Position numbers and translations under genes: made by a program
Shown here: one piece after another, positions 18,114-25,714 of the stretch
Layout of the letters: every line of letters begins with the position of its first letter
Position numbering within the stretch: position 1 is the stretch's first letter
Assembly: GCA_965267355.1 (NCBI GenBank)
Contig: OZ253956.1
Coordinates: forward strand, 1,860,001 to 1,924,000
Direction: 5' to 3'
Length of the DNA stretch: 64,000 bases
Source of the DNA: GCA-002793235 sp965267355
GTDB taxonomy: Bacteria > Bacteroidota > Bacteroidia > Flavobacteriales_E > Vicingaceae
The notes under the pieces: generated by a model
Seen by the model: only the letters and a program-made list of their open reading frames with translations
What the model was told of the DNA's origin: nothing
Database searches by the model: none

Positions 18114-19007
18114 ATGAGTAACTGGAAAAAGCAATTATTTAAAAAAGGGGAAGTTTTTTTTGATGAAAATAAAATTGCCAAATTCCCTATAAAAAAGAAT
18201 TTAGGGATAGAATTTCATGAATCTAAACCTAATGGAGCCAATTTAAGGGAATTATCTAGTTCATTAGAAATGACTCAAACTAATTGGGAATATCCAGATT
18301 ATCTGGAAATTCTAAAAGAATATATTGGGAAAGAAAGGGATGGTGTATGTGCAGATTTAGGATGTGGAGATGGAAGGTTTGTAAAATGCTTGTTAGATAT
18401 TGGTTTTACCAAAATAATAGCAGTTGAGTCTCATTATAATTCTCTTGTTTCTTTATCAAAGTATTTAAGTGAAATTAATGCACACGATAAAGTTCTTCTA
18501 GTGAACTCCAGTATTGAGTCACTCCCTTTTAAGGATGAAGTTTTAGATTCATTTATTGCAATTAATGTATTTTATTATTTAAATGAAAAACAGATTATTG
18601 CTTTAGAAGAAGCATATAGGGTGATTAAAAAAGAAGGGGTAGCTATATCTACATATCATAATTATGAAGCTTTATTGCTAAGAGCTCTTGTTTTTAATGG
18701 TATTGAAGATTTTTTTAATATACTAGATAAAGGAAATTATAGAGAAGTAAAAGATGAAAATTCTCCTTTTCGATTTAACACTGAAAAGCCTGAAAGTGAG
18801 GAAGGAAAATATAAGGAAGTAGGATTTGAAGTATGCGATAGTAGAGGAATTTCACTTTTTCATCAGTTTTTAAATTACAAGCAAAAAGAGGTCTCTAATG
18901 GTCATAAATTCCTTATGGAAAATAGAGAGATTCTCTACTCATTTTTTGATTATTTATCATCTAATTCTCAATTACACAAGACAAAAGTTATTAAAATAAA
19001 AAAATAA
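18114..19007 (+). CDS. class I SAM-dependent methyltransferase
   Basis: A 297-residue methyltransferase with motif I ADLGCGDGRF (80-89), motif II IIAVES, and a post-I region with INSSIESLPFKDEVLDSF-like spacing seen in the Methyltransf_11/25 group (here VNSSIESLPFKDEVLDSFIA). A C-terminal extension of about 100 residues with NSPFRFNTEKPE could hold the acceptor. The ATG follows directly on the ATP-grasp stop codon with no gap, so translation is coupled. It could methylate the sugar or the attached acyl group. Confidence 0.87.
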   Translation: MSNWKKQLFKKGEVFFDENKIAKFPIKKNLGIEFHESKPNGANLRELSSSLEMTQTNWEYPDYLEILKEYIGKERDGVCADLGCGDGRFVKCLLDIGFTKIIAVESHYNSLVSLSKYLSEINAHDKVLLVNSSIESLPFKDEVLDSFIAINVFYYLNEKQIIALEEAYRVIKKEGVAISTYHNYEALLLRALVFNGIEDFFNILDKGNYREVKDENSPFRFNTEKPESEEGKYKEVGFEVCDSRGISLFHQFLNYKQKEVSNGHKFLMENREILYSFFDYLSSNSQLHKTKVIKIKK

Positions 19008-19013
19008 AAAATT

Positions 19014-19916
19014 ATGATTTTTGAATCTATTCAAGATATGATGGGTAATACCCCACTCATTCGTTTTAAATCAGATGAAGTTCCTGAAGCAAAAATATAT
19101 GTTAAATTAGAGAGCCTTAACCCAACAGGAAGTATTAAAGATAGAGCATCTTTATATAATATTATGGGAGCAATAGAAGATGGTAGCCTAACAAAGGATA
19201 AAATTATATTGGATGCATCTAGTGGAAATATGGCTTGCGCTTTGGCTTTTTATGGGAAAGTTCTTGGATATAAAGTTAAGGTTGTTTGTAATACAAAATT
19301 AACAGAAGATAAAAAGCAGTTCATAGAATATTTTGGGGCAGAGCTAGATGTTTTTGGCGATATTACATATGAAGGGAATCAATATTGTAAGGAAATATCT
19401 TCTACAGAAGAAGGGCAAAAAAAATATTGTTTTCTTGATCAATTACATAATCCAAATAATCCTAAAGCATCATATGAAACTTTAGGTCCGGAAATAATCA
19501 ATCAAATACCAGATGTTTCAGCTATTGTAGGTTCTATGGGATCTGGTGGGAGTATGTGTGGTGTGTCTAGATTTATTAAGGAAAATAATTCGAGAGTAAA
19601 AATATTTACATCTCAAGCTGCTTCTGGTACCAAAATACCTGGTACTGGAGCTTTTGTAGATGGTGATTATCAAACACCTTTTATTAAAGAGTTAATAAAC
19701 AATAACCTTTATGATGATACTTTTAGTATAACAATTGAACAAGCTATAGCTAGAACAAAAGAGATGGCCAATCAAGGAATTTTTGCAGGATTTCAGGCAG
19801 GAGGTGTAATAGAAGCCACGATACAAGGAATTAAAAAACATAATCTAAAAGGTAATGTTGTAGCTGTTATTGGAGATTCTGGATGGAAAAATATGGATAA
19901 ATTAAAACAAATGTAA
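19014..19916 (+). CDS. cysteine-synthase-like PLP enzyme (CysK/CysM superfamily)
   Basis: A 300-residue fold-type II PLP enzyme. It has LESLNPTGSIKDRAS with Schiff-base Lys42, the substrate loop DASSGNMACALA where cysteine synthases have TSGNTG, the phosphate cup GSMGSGGSMCG where they have GTGGT, and GDSG near the C-terminus. It therefore belongs to the beta-replacement family, but key substrate-loop residues differ from housekeeping cysteine synthase. It lies inside the glycan operon and shares one base with the stop/start junction of the next gene, a PduX-like kinase. This suggests it uses an O-phospho-amino acid rather than O-acetylserine (inference). Confidence 0.88.
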   Translation: MIFESIQDMMGNTPLIRFKSDEVPEAKIYVKLESLNPTGSIKDRASLYNIMGAIEDGSLTKDKIILDASSGNMACALAFYGKVLGYKVKVVCNTKLTEDKKQFIEYFGAELDVFGDITYEGNQYCKEISSTEEGQKKYCFLDQLHNPNNPKASYETLGPEIINQIPDVSAIVGSMGSGGSMCGVSRFIKENNSRVKIFTSQAASGTKIPGTGAFVDGDYQTPFIKELINNNLYDDTFSITIEQAIARTKEMANQGIFAGFQAGGVIEATIQGIKKHNLKGNVVAVIGDSGWKNMDKLKQM

Positions 19917-20791
19917 TGGAGCCAACAGTTTTAACTGGTTACGGAAAATCTTTTGCAAGTTTTGGTGAGATAATTCAAGGAAGAAAATCAGATGCTCAAG
20001 ATTTTTTAATTACCATCCCTATTGATTTATGGTCTATATGTAATTTAACCATGATTAAAAGGGAAGGTCCTATGGTAATAAATTGTAATTTCGAAAAATC
20101 AAAACAAGTTGCTGAAGTTATACTTGCTAAGCTAGGGATAGATAAAGGTTATGAATTAAACATTTCTTTTTCCAGAACCATTCCTATAGGAAAAGGATTG
20201 AGTTCTAGTACCGCAGATATGCTATCTACTATAAGAGCTTTTCAGGAGATTTTTGGATTTTTGTTACGACCGGTAGTTGTATCTTCAATTTTTAATAAAA
20301 TTGAGCCACATGATGGTTTAATGTATAAATCTTCAGTTTGTTATAATCATAGAAAAGGTGTTCTGCTTGAGGATTTAAATTATGTTCCATCATTTAATAT
20401 AATTGCCATAGATTTTGGAGGTATTGTAGATAGTGTTGAATATAATAGAAAGCTTAGGTATTCTGATGATATACTTGAAAAATATGATCAACTTTATAAT
20501 GATTGTATAAGAGCTTTTCAAGATAGGGATGATACTAAAATTGCTCAATGTTCGACCAGATCATTGGAAATAGATTTAATTTCTTCTCATGATGAAGTAA
20601 GAAGTAAAGTTTTAAGTAATTATGAGGGGTTAGGAGCAATGGGAATTATAAATACTCATAGTGGGACCTGTATTGGGTTGATTTATGAAGGAAGAATGGA
20701 TAAATCCAAATTAGAAGAAAAGGAAAAAGAGATTAATTCTCATTTTGGTTATTCTACGTTTATAACATCAGCATTAAAGCTATTAAAATGA
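19916..20791 (+). CDS. GHMP kinase, PduX-like (L-threonine/serine kinase-like)
   Basis: The 291-residue protein has the GHMP ATP-binding motif PIGKGLSSSTADML at residues 90-103. Its N-terminal ASFGEIIQGRKSDAQDFLIT and PIDLWS resemble PduX, the L-threonine kinase that makes O-phospho-L-threonine for cobalamin side chains (ASxGExxQG motif). No cobalamin genes are near. The one-base overlap with the upstream cysteine-synthase-like gene and four-base overlap with the downstream sulfotransferase tie it to the glycan operon. A kinase that activates the hydroxyl of Thr or Ser for a PLP beta-replacement enzyme is a reasonable reading. The likeness to PduX is by eye and the substrate is inferred. Confidence 0.82.
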   Translation: MEPTVLTGYGKSFASFGEIIQGRKSDAQDFLITIPIDLWSICNLTMIKREGPMVINCNFEKSKQVAEVILAKLGIDKGYELNISFSRTIPIGKGLSSSTADMLSTIRAFQEIFGFLLRPVVVSSIFNKIEPHDGLMYKSSVCYNHRKGVLLEDLNYVPSFNIIAIDFGGIVDSVEYNRKLRYSDDILEKYDQLYNDCIRAFQDRDDTKIAQCSTRSLEIDLISSHDEVRSKVLSNYEGLGAMGIINTHSGTCIGLIYEGRMDKSKLEEKEKEINSHFGYSTFITSALKLLK

Positions 20792-21600
20792 ATTATAAAC
20801 TAATCTGGGTGAACGGAATGCCTCGTTCGGGCACAAGCTGGCTAAGTCAAATAATAGCAAGTTCGGAGAATGTAAATTTTAAAATGGCTCCTTTATTCTC
20901 TTATAAATTTAAAAATAGTGTTGATGAAATGTCTACAAAAGAGGAATGGATTATATTCTTCGATAATGTTTTTAACACTAAAGATCCTTTTATAAATCAA
21001 GTTGAAAGAAGAGAGAAAGGTGATTTCTTTAATTTCCCTAAATTAACCAAACAGGAGTTTCTTTGTATAAAAGATGTTAGATATCACGAGGTTATACCGA
21101 CATTATTAAAATATTTTAGTCAAATTAAAATTATTCATATTGTAAGAAACCCCTGTGCGACAATATCTTCATGGATGAATACTGAAAAAGAATTTAAAGT
21201 CGATTACAACACAAAAGAAGATGAATGGCTGACTGGTAAAACTCGAAAGATTAATAAGAGTGAATACTGGGGATTTAATGATTGGCTTATGTTGACGAAG
21301 CATTATTTAAAGTTATGCGAAAAGTATCCAGATAATGTTTATATAGTATCTTACGAGCGTCTAGTAGATTCTCCTAAAGAAGAAACTAAAAAGATTTTTA
21401 ATTTCTGTAAACTTCAATACACTGCGCAGACATCAAATTTTTTAAAGCTTTCACAGGATAAACATGAAGAAGGGGATTATTCTGTATTTAAGAGTGCTAA
21501 AATAGCAAAGAATAAATGGAGAAATTTTCTCAACCCTGAAATTGCAGAACAAATTATAGCCACGACTAAAGAGGAAGGGTTAACACAATTTCTAATATAG
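20788..21600 (+). CDS. sulfotransferase domain protein
   Basis: A 270-residue PAPS-dependent sulfotransferase. The 5'-phosphosulfate loop is NGMPRSGTSWLSQ (9-21), the 3'-phosphate segment is IIHIVRNPCATISSWMN with the conserved Arg and Ser, and VSYERLVDSP fits the domain's later conserved strand. It is the second sulfotransferase of the locus. Overlap with the kinase gene shows it is part of the same operon. It probably sulfates a sugar hydroxyl of the repeat unit, though an unusual amino acid substituent is also possible. Confidence 0.88.
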   Translation: MNYKLIWVNGMPRSGTSWLSQIIASSENVNFKMAPLFSYKFKNSVDEMSTKEEWIIFFDNVFNTKDPFINQVERREKGDFFNFPKLTKQEFLCIKDVRYHEVIPTLLKYFSQIKIIHIVRNPCATISSWMNTEKEFKVDYNTKEDEWLTGKTRKINKSEYWGFNDWLMLTKHYLKLCEKYPDNVYIVSYERLVDSPKEETKKIFNFCKLQYTAQTSNFLKLSQDKHEEGDYSVFKSAKIAKNKWRNFLNPEIAEQIIATTKEEGLTQFLI

Positions 21601-21604
21601 GTAT

Positions 21605-22573
21605 ATGGAGTCGAAACCATTAGTTTCAGTATGTATTCAAACATATAAGCATGAAAAATACATTGCTCAATGTCTAGATAGTATTTTAATACAAGAAACT
21701 TCTTTTCCTTTTGAAATAGTTATTGGAGAGGATGAAAGTCCTGATCAGACAAGAGAGATATGCCAGAAATATGCTGCTAACCATCCAGATAAAATACAGC
21801 TTTTTCTACGAAATAGAAAGGATGTTTTATATGTTGGAGGTATGCCAACAGGGAGGTCTAATTTTTTAAAAAATATGGAAGCTTGTCGTGGTAAATATAT
21901 TGCTATGTGTCCGGGTGATGATTTTTGGTGTGACACTAAGAAATTACAAAAGCAGGTAGATATATTAGAAAAGAATAATAGTATATCGTTGGTATATACT
22001 AATGCTAAAATAGAATCTGATAACAAAGGAGATTATATTGAGGATTCAGTTTTTTTTAATGAAGATTATCCACTTGACCCTATAAAAAACCAATCTTTTT
22101 TTTTGAAGAATAACTTTGCACTTTTAACACTGTCTGTAATGTTTAAACGTGAAGATTTTAATATAAAGGACCAACAAGTTATTAAACATTTTGCAACAGG
22201 AGACTTACCACTATATATCATGCTTTCGGGTAAAGGGGACTTTTACTATATGGATGAAACATGTGTAATATATAATGATCATGCTGGAGGATTATCAAAA
22301 ACTTTTGGTAAAGTGAAAAGGAATTTAATTAACTATGAAAAAATGAACTTTTTATTACCTTACATTCATAAAAATAATAGACGTCTTTTTGATGAATTCA
22401 ATCATAAATATATAATTATTCCGACTTTTAATGGATTAACGAGGATGCTCAAGAAAAATGAAAATTTCGAAGTAAGCCTTTCGCAGTTCTTTTTCGTAAA
22501 ACTTAGACACTTAAAACCAAGATACATATATTATATTTTTAAATTAATATTGTTGAAATTAAGAATTCGATAA
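21605..22573 (+). CDS. glycosyltransferase family 2
   Basis: A 322-residue GT-A protein: VSVCIQTYKHEKYIAQCL at the N-terminus, IVIGEDESPDQT (residues 38-49) and the DXD-like MCPGDDFW (101-108), followed by KLQKQVDILE. This is the typical inverting GT2 layout with a nucleotide-sugar and metal site. The C-terminal part has a hydrophobic stretch near HLKPRYIYYIFKLILLKL that may touch the membrane. It overlaps the next gene by one base. Confidence 0.92.
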   Translation: MESKPLVSVCIQTYKHEKYIAQCLDSILIQETSFPFEIVIGEDESPDQTREICQKYAANHPDKIQLFLRNRKDVLYVGGMPTGRSNFLKNMEACRGKYIAMCPGDDFWCDTKKLQKQVDILEKNNSISLVYTNAKIESDNKGDYIEDSVFFNEDYPLDPIKNQSFFLKNNFALLTLSVMFKREDFNIKDQQVIKHFATGDLPLYIMLSGKGDFYYMDETCVIYNDHAGGLSKTFGKVKRNLINYEKMNFLLPYIHKNNRRLFDEFNHKYIIIPTFNGLTRMLKKNENFEVSLSQFFFVKLRHLKPRYIYYIFKLILLKLRIR

Positions 22574-23556
22574 TGACAGAAGTTTGTTTGATATATGATA
22601 ATGATAATATCATGCACGATATTATTCTTCAAACCCCTAAAGGGAATGGAGTGGTCAATAATTGTCGTTTTAAATTGATTAATCAAAATAACATCGATCA
22701 ATTGCCGAAAGAAACAGATGCTATCATTGTATTGAATTCACCATTTACCGATATTAAAATCAAAGCGAATCCTGAATTAACCTTTTTGGTTTCACAAGAA
22801 GGTACAGCAGAGAGATATAAATGGCATACAAATTCTTTTAAATACTTCTCTAGTGTCTACACTCAATGGCCAGTAAAAAAGATAAATATTATTCCATCAC
22901 ATGGTTTCCTTACCTGGTACATAGAGAAATCTTATGATGAATTAAAATCGATAAGTTTAGAAAAAGAACAAAATTCATCGGTTGCTTATATAGGAAATAA
23001 GGAAGCTATTTTAGTTGGACAAGTTAAAAGAAATAATTTTGTTGAAGAACTAAATATAGCTTTTAAACAGGATAAGGATATCAGTGTTGAATTGATAGGA
23101 AGATCATATAATAATCCTATAGAAAACAAATATGATAAGCTTTATGGTTACCAATATGGTTTAGCAATAGAAAATACTATTGTTGATCATTATTGGACGG
23201 AAAAAATATCGGATTTGTTTTTAGCAGGTTGTTTACCATTTTATATTGGGCCCAAGAACATTTTAGATTATTTTCCAGAAGAATCGATTATTTTATTAGA
23301 TTATGATAAGGTGGATCAATCGATTCAAATAATTAAAGAAGCTATAAAAAATAACGAATACGAAAAGAGGAAGGAATATATAGAGCAGGCTAGAAATAAG
23401 GTACTACATGATTATAATTTATTCTATGGGTTTTCTGAAATAATAAATAGAAAACTAGCTTTAGTTGAGTCTAAAAAGATTGATATGTTCTTCCCTGGAA
23501 ATTATTGGAATAAACCCTTATCATTTTTACAGAAATTGAAAAATAAAATAAGTTAA
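22573..23556 (+). CDS. glycosyltransferase family 10 (alpha-1,3-fucosyltransferase-like)
   Basis: The C-terminal half contains YQYGLAIENTIVDHYWTEKI followed by FLAGCLPFYIGPKNILDYFP, the conserved GT10 signature (xxFxxxFENSxxxDYxTEKxxxxxxxGxxPVxxG) that binds GDP-fucose. At 327 residues it has the usual bacterial GT10 size. Known members add L-fucose, or sometimes other sugars, to GlcNAc or Glc. A fucosylated side branch in the glycan is therefore likely, although GDP-fucose synthesis genes are not in the window. Confidence 0.88.
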   Translation: MTEVCLIYDNDNIMHDIILQTPKGNGVVNNCRFKLINQNNIDQLPKETDAIIVLNSPFTDIKIKANPELTFLVSQEGTAERYKWHTNSFKYFSSVYTQWPVKKINIIPSHGFLTWYIEKSYDELKSISLEKEQNSSVAYIGNKEAILVGQVKRNNFVEELNIAFKQDKDISVELIGRSYNNPIENKYDKLYGYQYGLAIENTIVDHYWTEKISDLFLAGCLPFYIGPKNILDYFPEESIILLDYDKVDQSIQIIKEAIKNNEYEKRKEYIEQARNKVLHDYNLFYGFSEIINRKLALVESKKIDMFFPGNYWNKPLSFLQKLKNKIS

Positions 23557-23558
23557 AG

Positions 23559-24347
23559 ATGTCAGATTTTAACCCTAAAGAATACTGGGAAAATAGATTA
23601 GAGGAAAGTTTTAATCTTCATGGAGTAGGAGATATTGGCCTTGGAGTTAATTACAATAATGCTCTTTACGAAGTTAGAAAGTTTGCTTTTCACAAACTTA
23701 TGAGAAAGCTAGGGGTTAACTATAGTGATAAGGAAATATTAGATATAGGTTCCGGTACTGGATTTTACATTGAAAGATGGGGAGAGCTAGGTGTAAAATC
23801 TATTATGGGAACAGATATAACTAATGTAGTGGTAAATAATCTGAGTGAAAAATTTCCCAATGCTACTTTTAAACAGTTAGATATTGGTGACAGTACTAAT
23901 GATGTTTCTAAAACATTCGATTTTATCTCGGCTTTTGATGTGTTGTTTCATATAGTGGAAGATAAACGATTCGATCAAGCCATTCAGAATATATACAATA
24001 TTTTGAACAAAAACGGATATTTTATCATATCAGATAATTTTGTTCATGGTGAAACAAAAAGATTAGAGCATCAGGTAAGTCGTTCGTATGAGTATATGAC
24101 AAAAACTATTGAAGGGGTAGGGTTTAAGCACGTGAAAACCATACCTATGTTCGTACTAATGAATGATCCTGTAGATACGAAAAATAGGGTGATAAAAAAA
24201 ATATTTTGGTTAATTACTAAAAATGTAAGAAAAGGGGAAAGGATGGGGAAATTTATAGGAGGAATTATTAAGCCTATAGAAAAGATGTTAATTTCTATAA
24301 TGAGTGAAAGTCCATCTACCGAAATTAAAGTATACCAAAAAATATAG
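23559..24347 (+). CDS. class I SAM-dependent methyltransferase
   Basis: A 262-residue methyltransferase with motif I ILDIGSGTGFYIERW (60-74), motif II MGTDIT and a post-motif ISAFDVLFHI with VEDKRFDQAI. The central part matches Methyltransf_12/25-type proteins frequently found in O-antigen clusters. It is two bases downstream of the fucosyltransferase gene and five bases upstream of a GT4 gene. O-methylation of a sugar is the likely role (inference). Confidence 0.87.
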   Translation: MSDFNPKEYWENRLEESFNLHGVGDIGLGVNYNNALYEVRKFAFHKLMRKLGVNYSDKEILDIGSGTGFYIERWGELGVKSIMGTDITNVVVNNLSEKFPNATFKQLDIGDSTNDVSKTFDFISAFDVLFHIVEDKRFDQAIQNIYNILNKNGYFIISDNFVHGETKRLEHQVSRSYEYMTKTIEGVGFKHVKTIPMFVLMNDPVDTKNRVIKKIFWLITKNVRKGERMGKFIGGIIKPIEKMLISIMSESPSTEIKVYQKI

Positions 24348-24352
24348 AACAA

Positions 24353-25606
24353 ATGCATGTTCTTATTATCCCATCCGAAGAGTATATACCGGAGCATAAT
24401 CCGATAGCAGGTATATTTCAGCATGATCAGGCCCGAATTATTCAGCAGAATCAAAATAAGGTAGGAGTCATTTCTTTTACATTCAGATTTTCTTTTTTTA
24501 GTTTATTAAAAGCTATTATAGGAAAGCATACCCGTCATACACGATATTATTCTGGAATTCGCTTATTAAAAACTTTAATAACTAAAATATTCAAGCCTTT
24601 TTCTTCTTCTTTAAAATTTGAAATAATTGATGGGGTCCAAGTGGTACGTTGTGATGGCTTCTGGGGATTAAGAAATAATAAATCGGCAATGAGTCTCTAT
24701 CAAATGTGGAAAGAATATGGAGATTATGCGATTAAAGAGTATATTCAAAAATATGGAAAGCCAGATATAATTCATGCTCATAATATGATCTATGCAGGTT
24801 TATTTTCTTCTTATTTAAAGAAAAAATATGCTATACCTGTTATTATTACAGAGCATAGTTCACAGTATGCAATGGGAGAGATTTCAAATGAATTGTTTTA
24901 TGAGCTAGAAAAAGCTTTTGAATTAGAAATTCCATTTTTTGCTGTGAGTCCCAAATTAGTTGAACTGCTGGAATCTAAGTTTACTTCCCTTAAAAACAAG
25001 GTTGAATGGTTGCCCAATGTATTGGATCCTTCCATAGAAAATATACCCATTGCTCAAAATTATCAAAATACCAGATTTCGATTTCTAAATGTAGCTAATT
25101 TAATTCCTTTAAAGGGACAAACTGAGTTAATTGAGGCTTTTTACGAAGCCTTTTCCGACCGTTTAGATAAGGTTGAATTATTAATTGCAGGAGATGGTTA
25201 TTTAAAACCCAGTTTACAGAAGAAAATTGATGAGTTGAGTTTAAACGATAATGTGAAATTATTAGGTTATATTCCGAGAGAGCAAGTTGTGAAAGAAATG
25301 GATAAATGTAACGTATTTGTTTTGCCTAGCCATTATGAAACATTTGGAGTGGTGCTTATAGAAGCTTTATCCAGAGGGGTTCCTGTTATATCAACATATT
25401 GTGGAGGGCCTGAGTGTATTGTTAATAGCAGTAATGGATTATTAATTGAGCCGAAAAATATTAATCAACTGGCGGAATCAATGAGTAAAATGTACCTGCA
25501 AAGCCAAAACTATCAAAAGGAAAAGCTTAGAGCAGAAACATTAAATGAATATGGGGCTCATGGTTTTTATGAAAGGTTGAATATTATATATAGTGATAAC
25601 ACCTAA
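24353..25606 (+). CDS. glycosyltransferase family 4
   Basis: A 417-residue GT-B enzyme: PDIIHAHNMIYAGL and VIITEHSSQYAMG in the N-terminal domain, VEWLPNVLDP at the linker, FLNVANLIPLKGQTELIEAF, LLIAGDGYLKPSL and finally PSHYETFGVVLIEALSRGVP, a clear EX7E motif. It is the last gene of the rightward polysaccharide operon. The next gene starts about 110 bases later after a possible new promoter. Confidence 0.93.
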   Translation: MHVLIIPSEEYIPEHNPIAGIFQHDQARIIQQNQNKVGVISFTFRFSFFSLLKAIIGKHTRHTRYYSGIRLLKTLITKIFKPFSSSLKFEIIDGVQVVRCDGFWGLRNNKSAMSLYQMWKEYGDYAIKEYIQKYGKPDIIHAHNMIYAGLFSSYLKKKYAIPVIITEHSSQYAMGEISNELFYELEKAFELEIPFFAVSPKLVELLESKFTSLKNKVEWLPNVLDPSIENIPIAQNYQNTRFRFLNVANLIPLKGQTELIEAFYEAFSDRLDKVELLIAGDGYLKPSLQKKIDELSLNDNVKLLGYIPREQVVKEMDKCNVFVLPSHYETFGVVLIEALSRGVPVISTYCGGPECIVNSSNGLLIEPKNINQLAESMSKMYLQSQNYQKEKLRAETLNEYGAHGFYERLNIIYSDNT

Positions 25607-25667
25607 ATTTTTAAGGGATTCTACCTAAATATTGAATTATTTCAGTGGAAAACCCAACTTTATTAAC

Positions 25668-25675
25668 TATATTCG
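25668..25675 (+). promoter_or_regulatory. possible -7 box for the adhesin gene
   Basis: TATATTCG differs by one base from TAnnTTTG and lies 39 bases before the adhesin ATG. No convincing -33 element is seen, so this is tentative. Confidence 0.35.
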
Positions 25676-25714
25676 CGTATTAGCATAAACATATATAAAA
25701 AAACCTATGTTATT

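Noticed and set aside
19014..19916. Housekeeping cysteine synthase (cysK)
   Set aside because: The family is right, but the altered substrate loop and its tight coupling within a glycan operon make a specialised role more likely.
19916..20791. Cobalamin-pathway PduX
   Set aside because: The likeness is to the kinase family only. No cobalamin genes are near and the context is a polysaccharide operon.
24071..24454. Minus-strand frame of 127 codons spanning a methyltransferase and glycosyltransferase junction
   Set aside because: It covers two well-supported sense genes and its hydrophobic translation is typical of antisense frames in AT-rich DNA.
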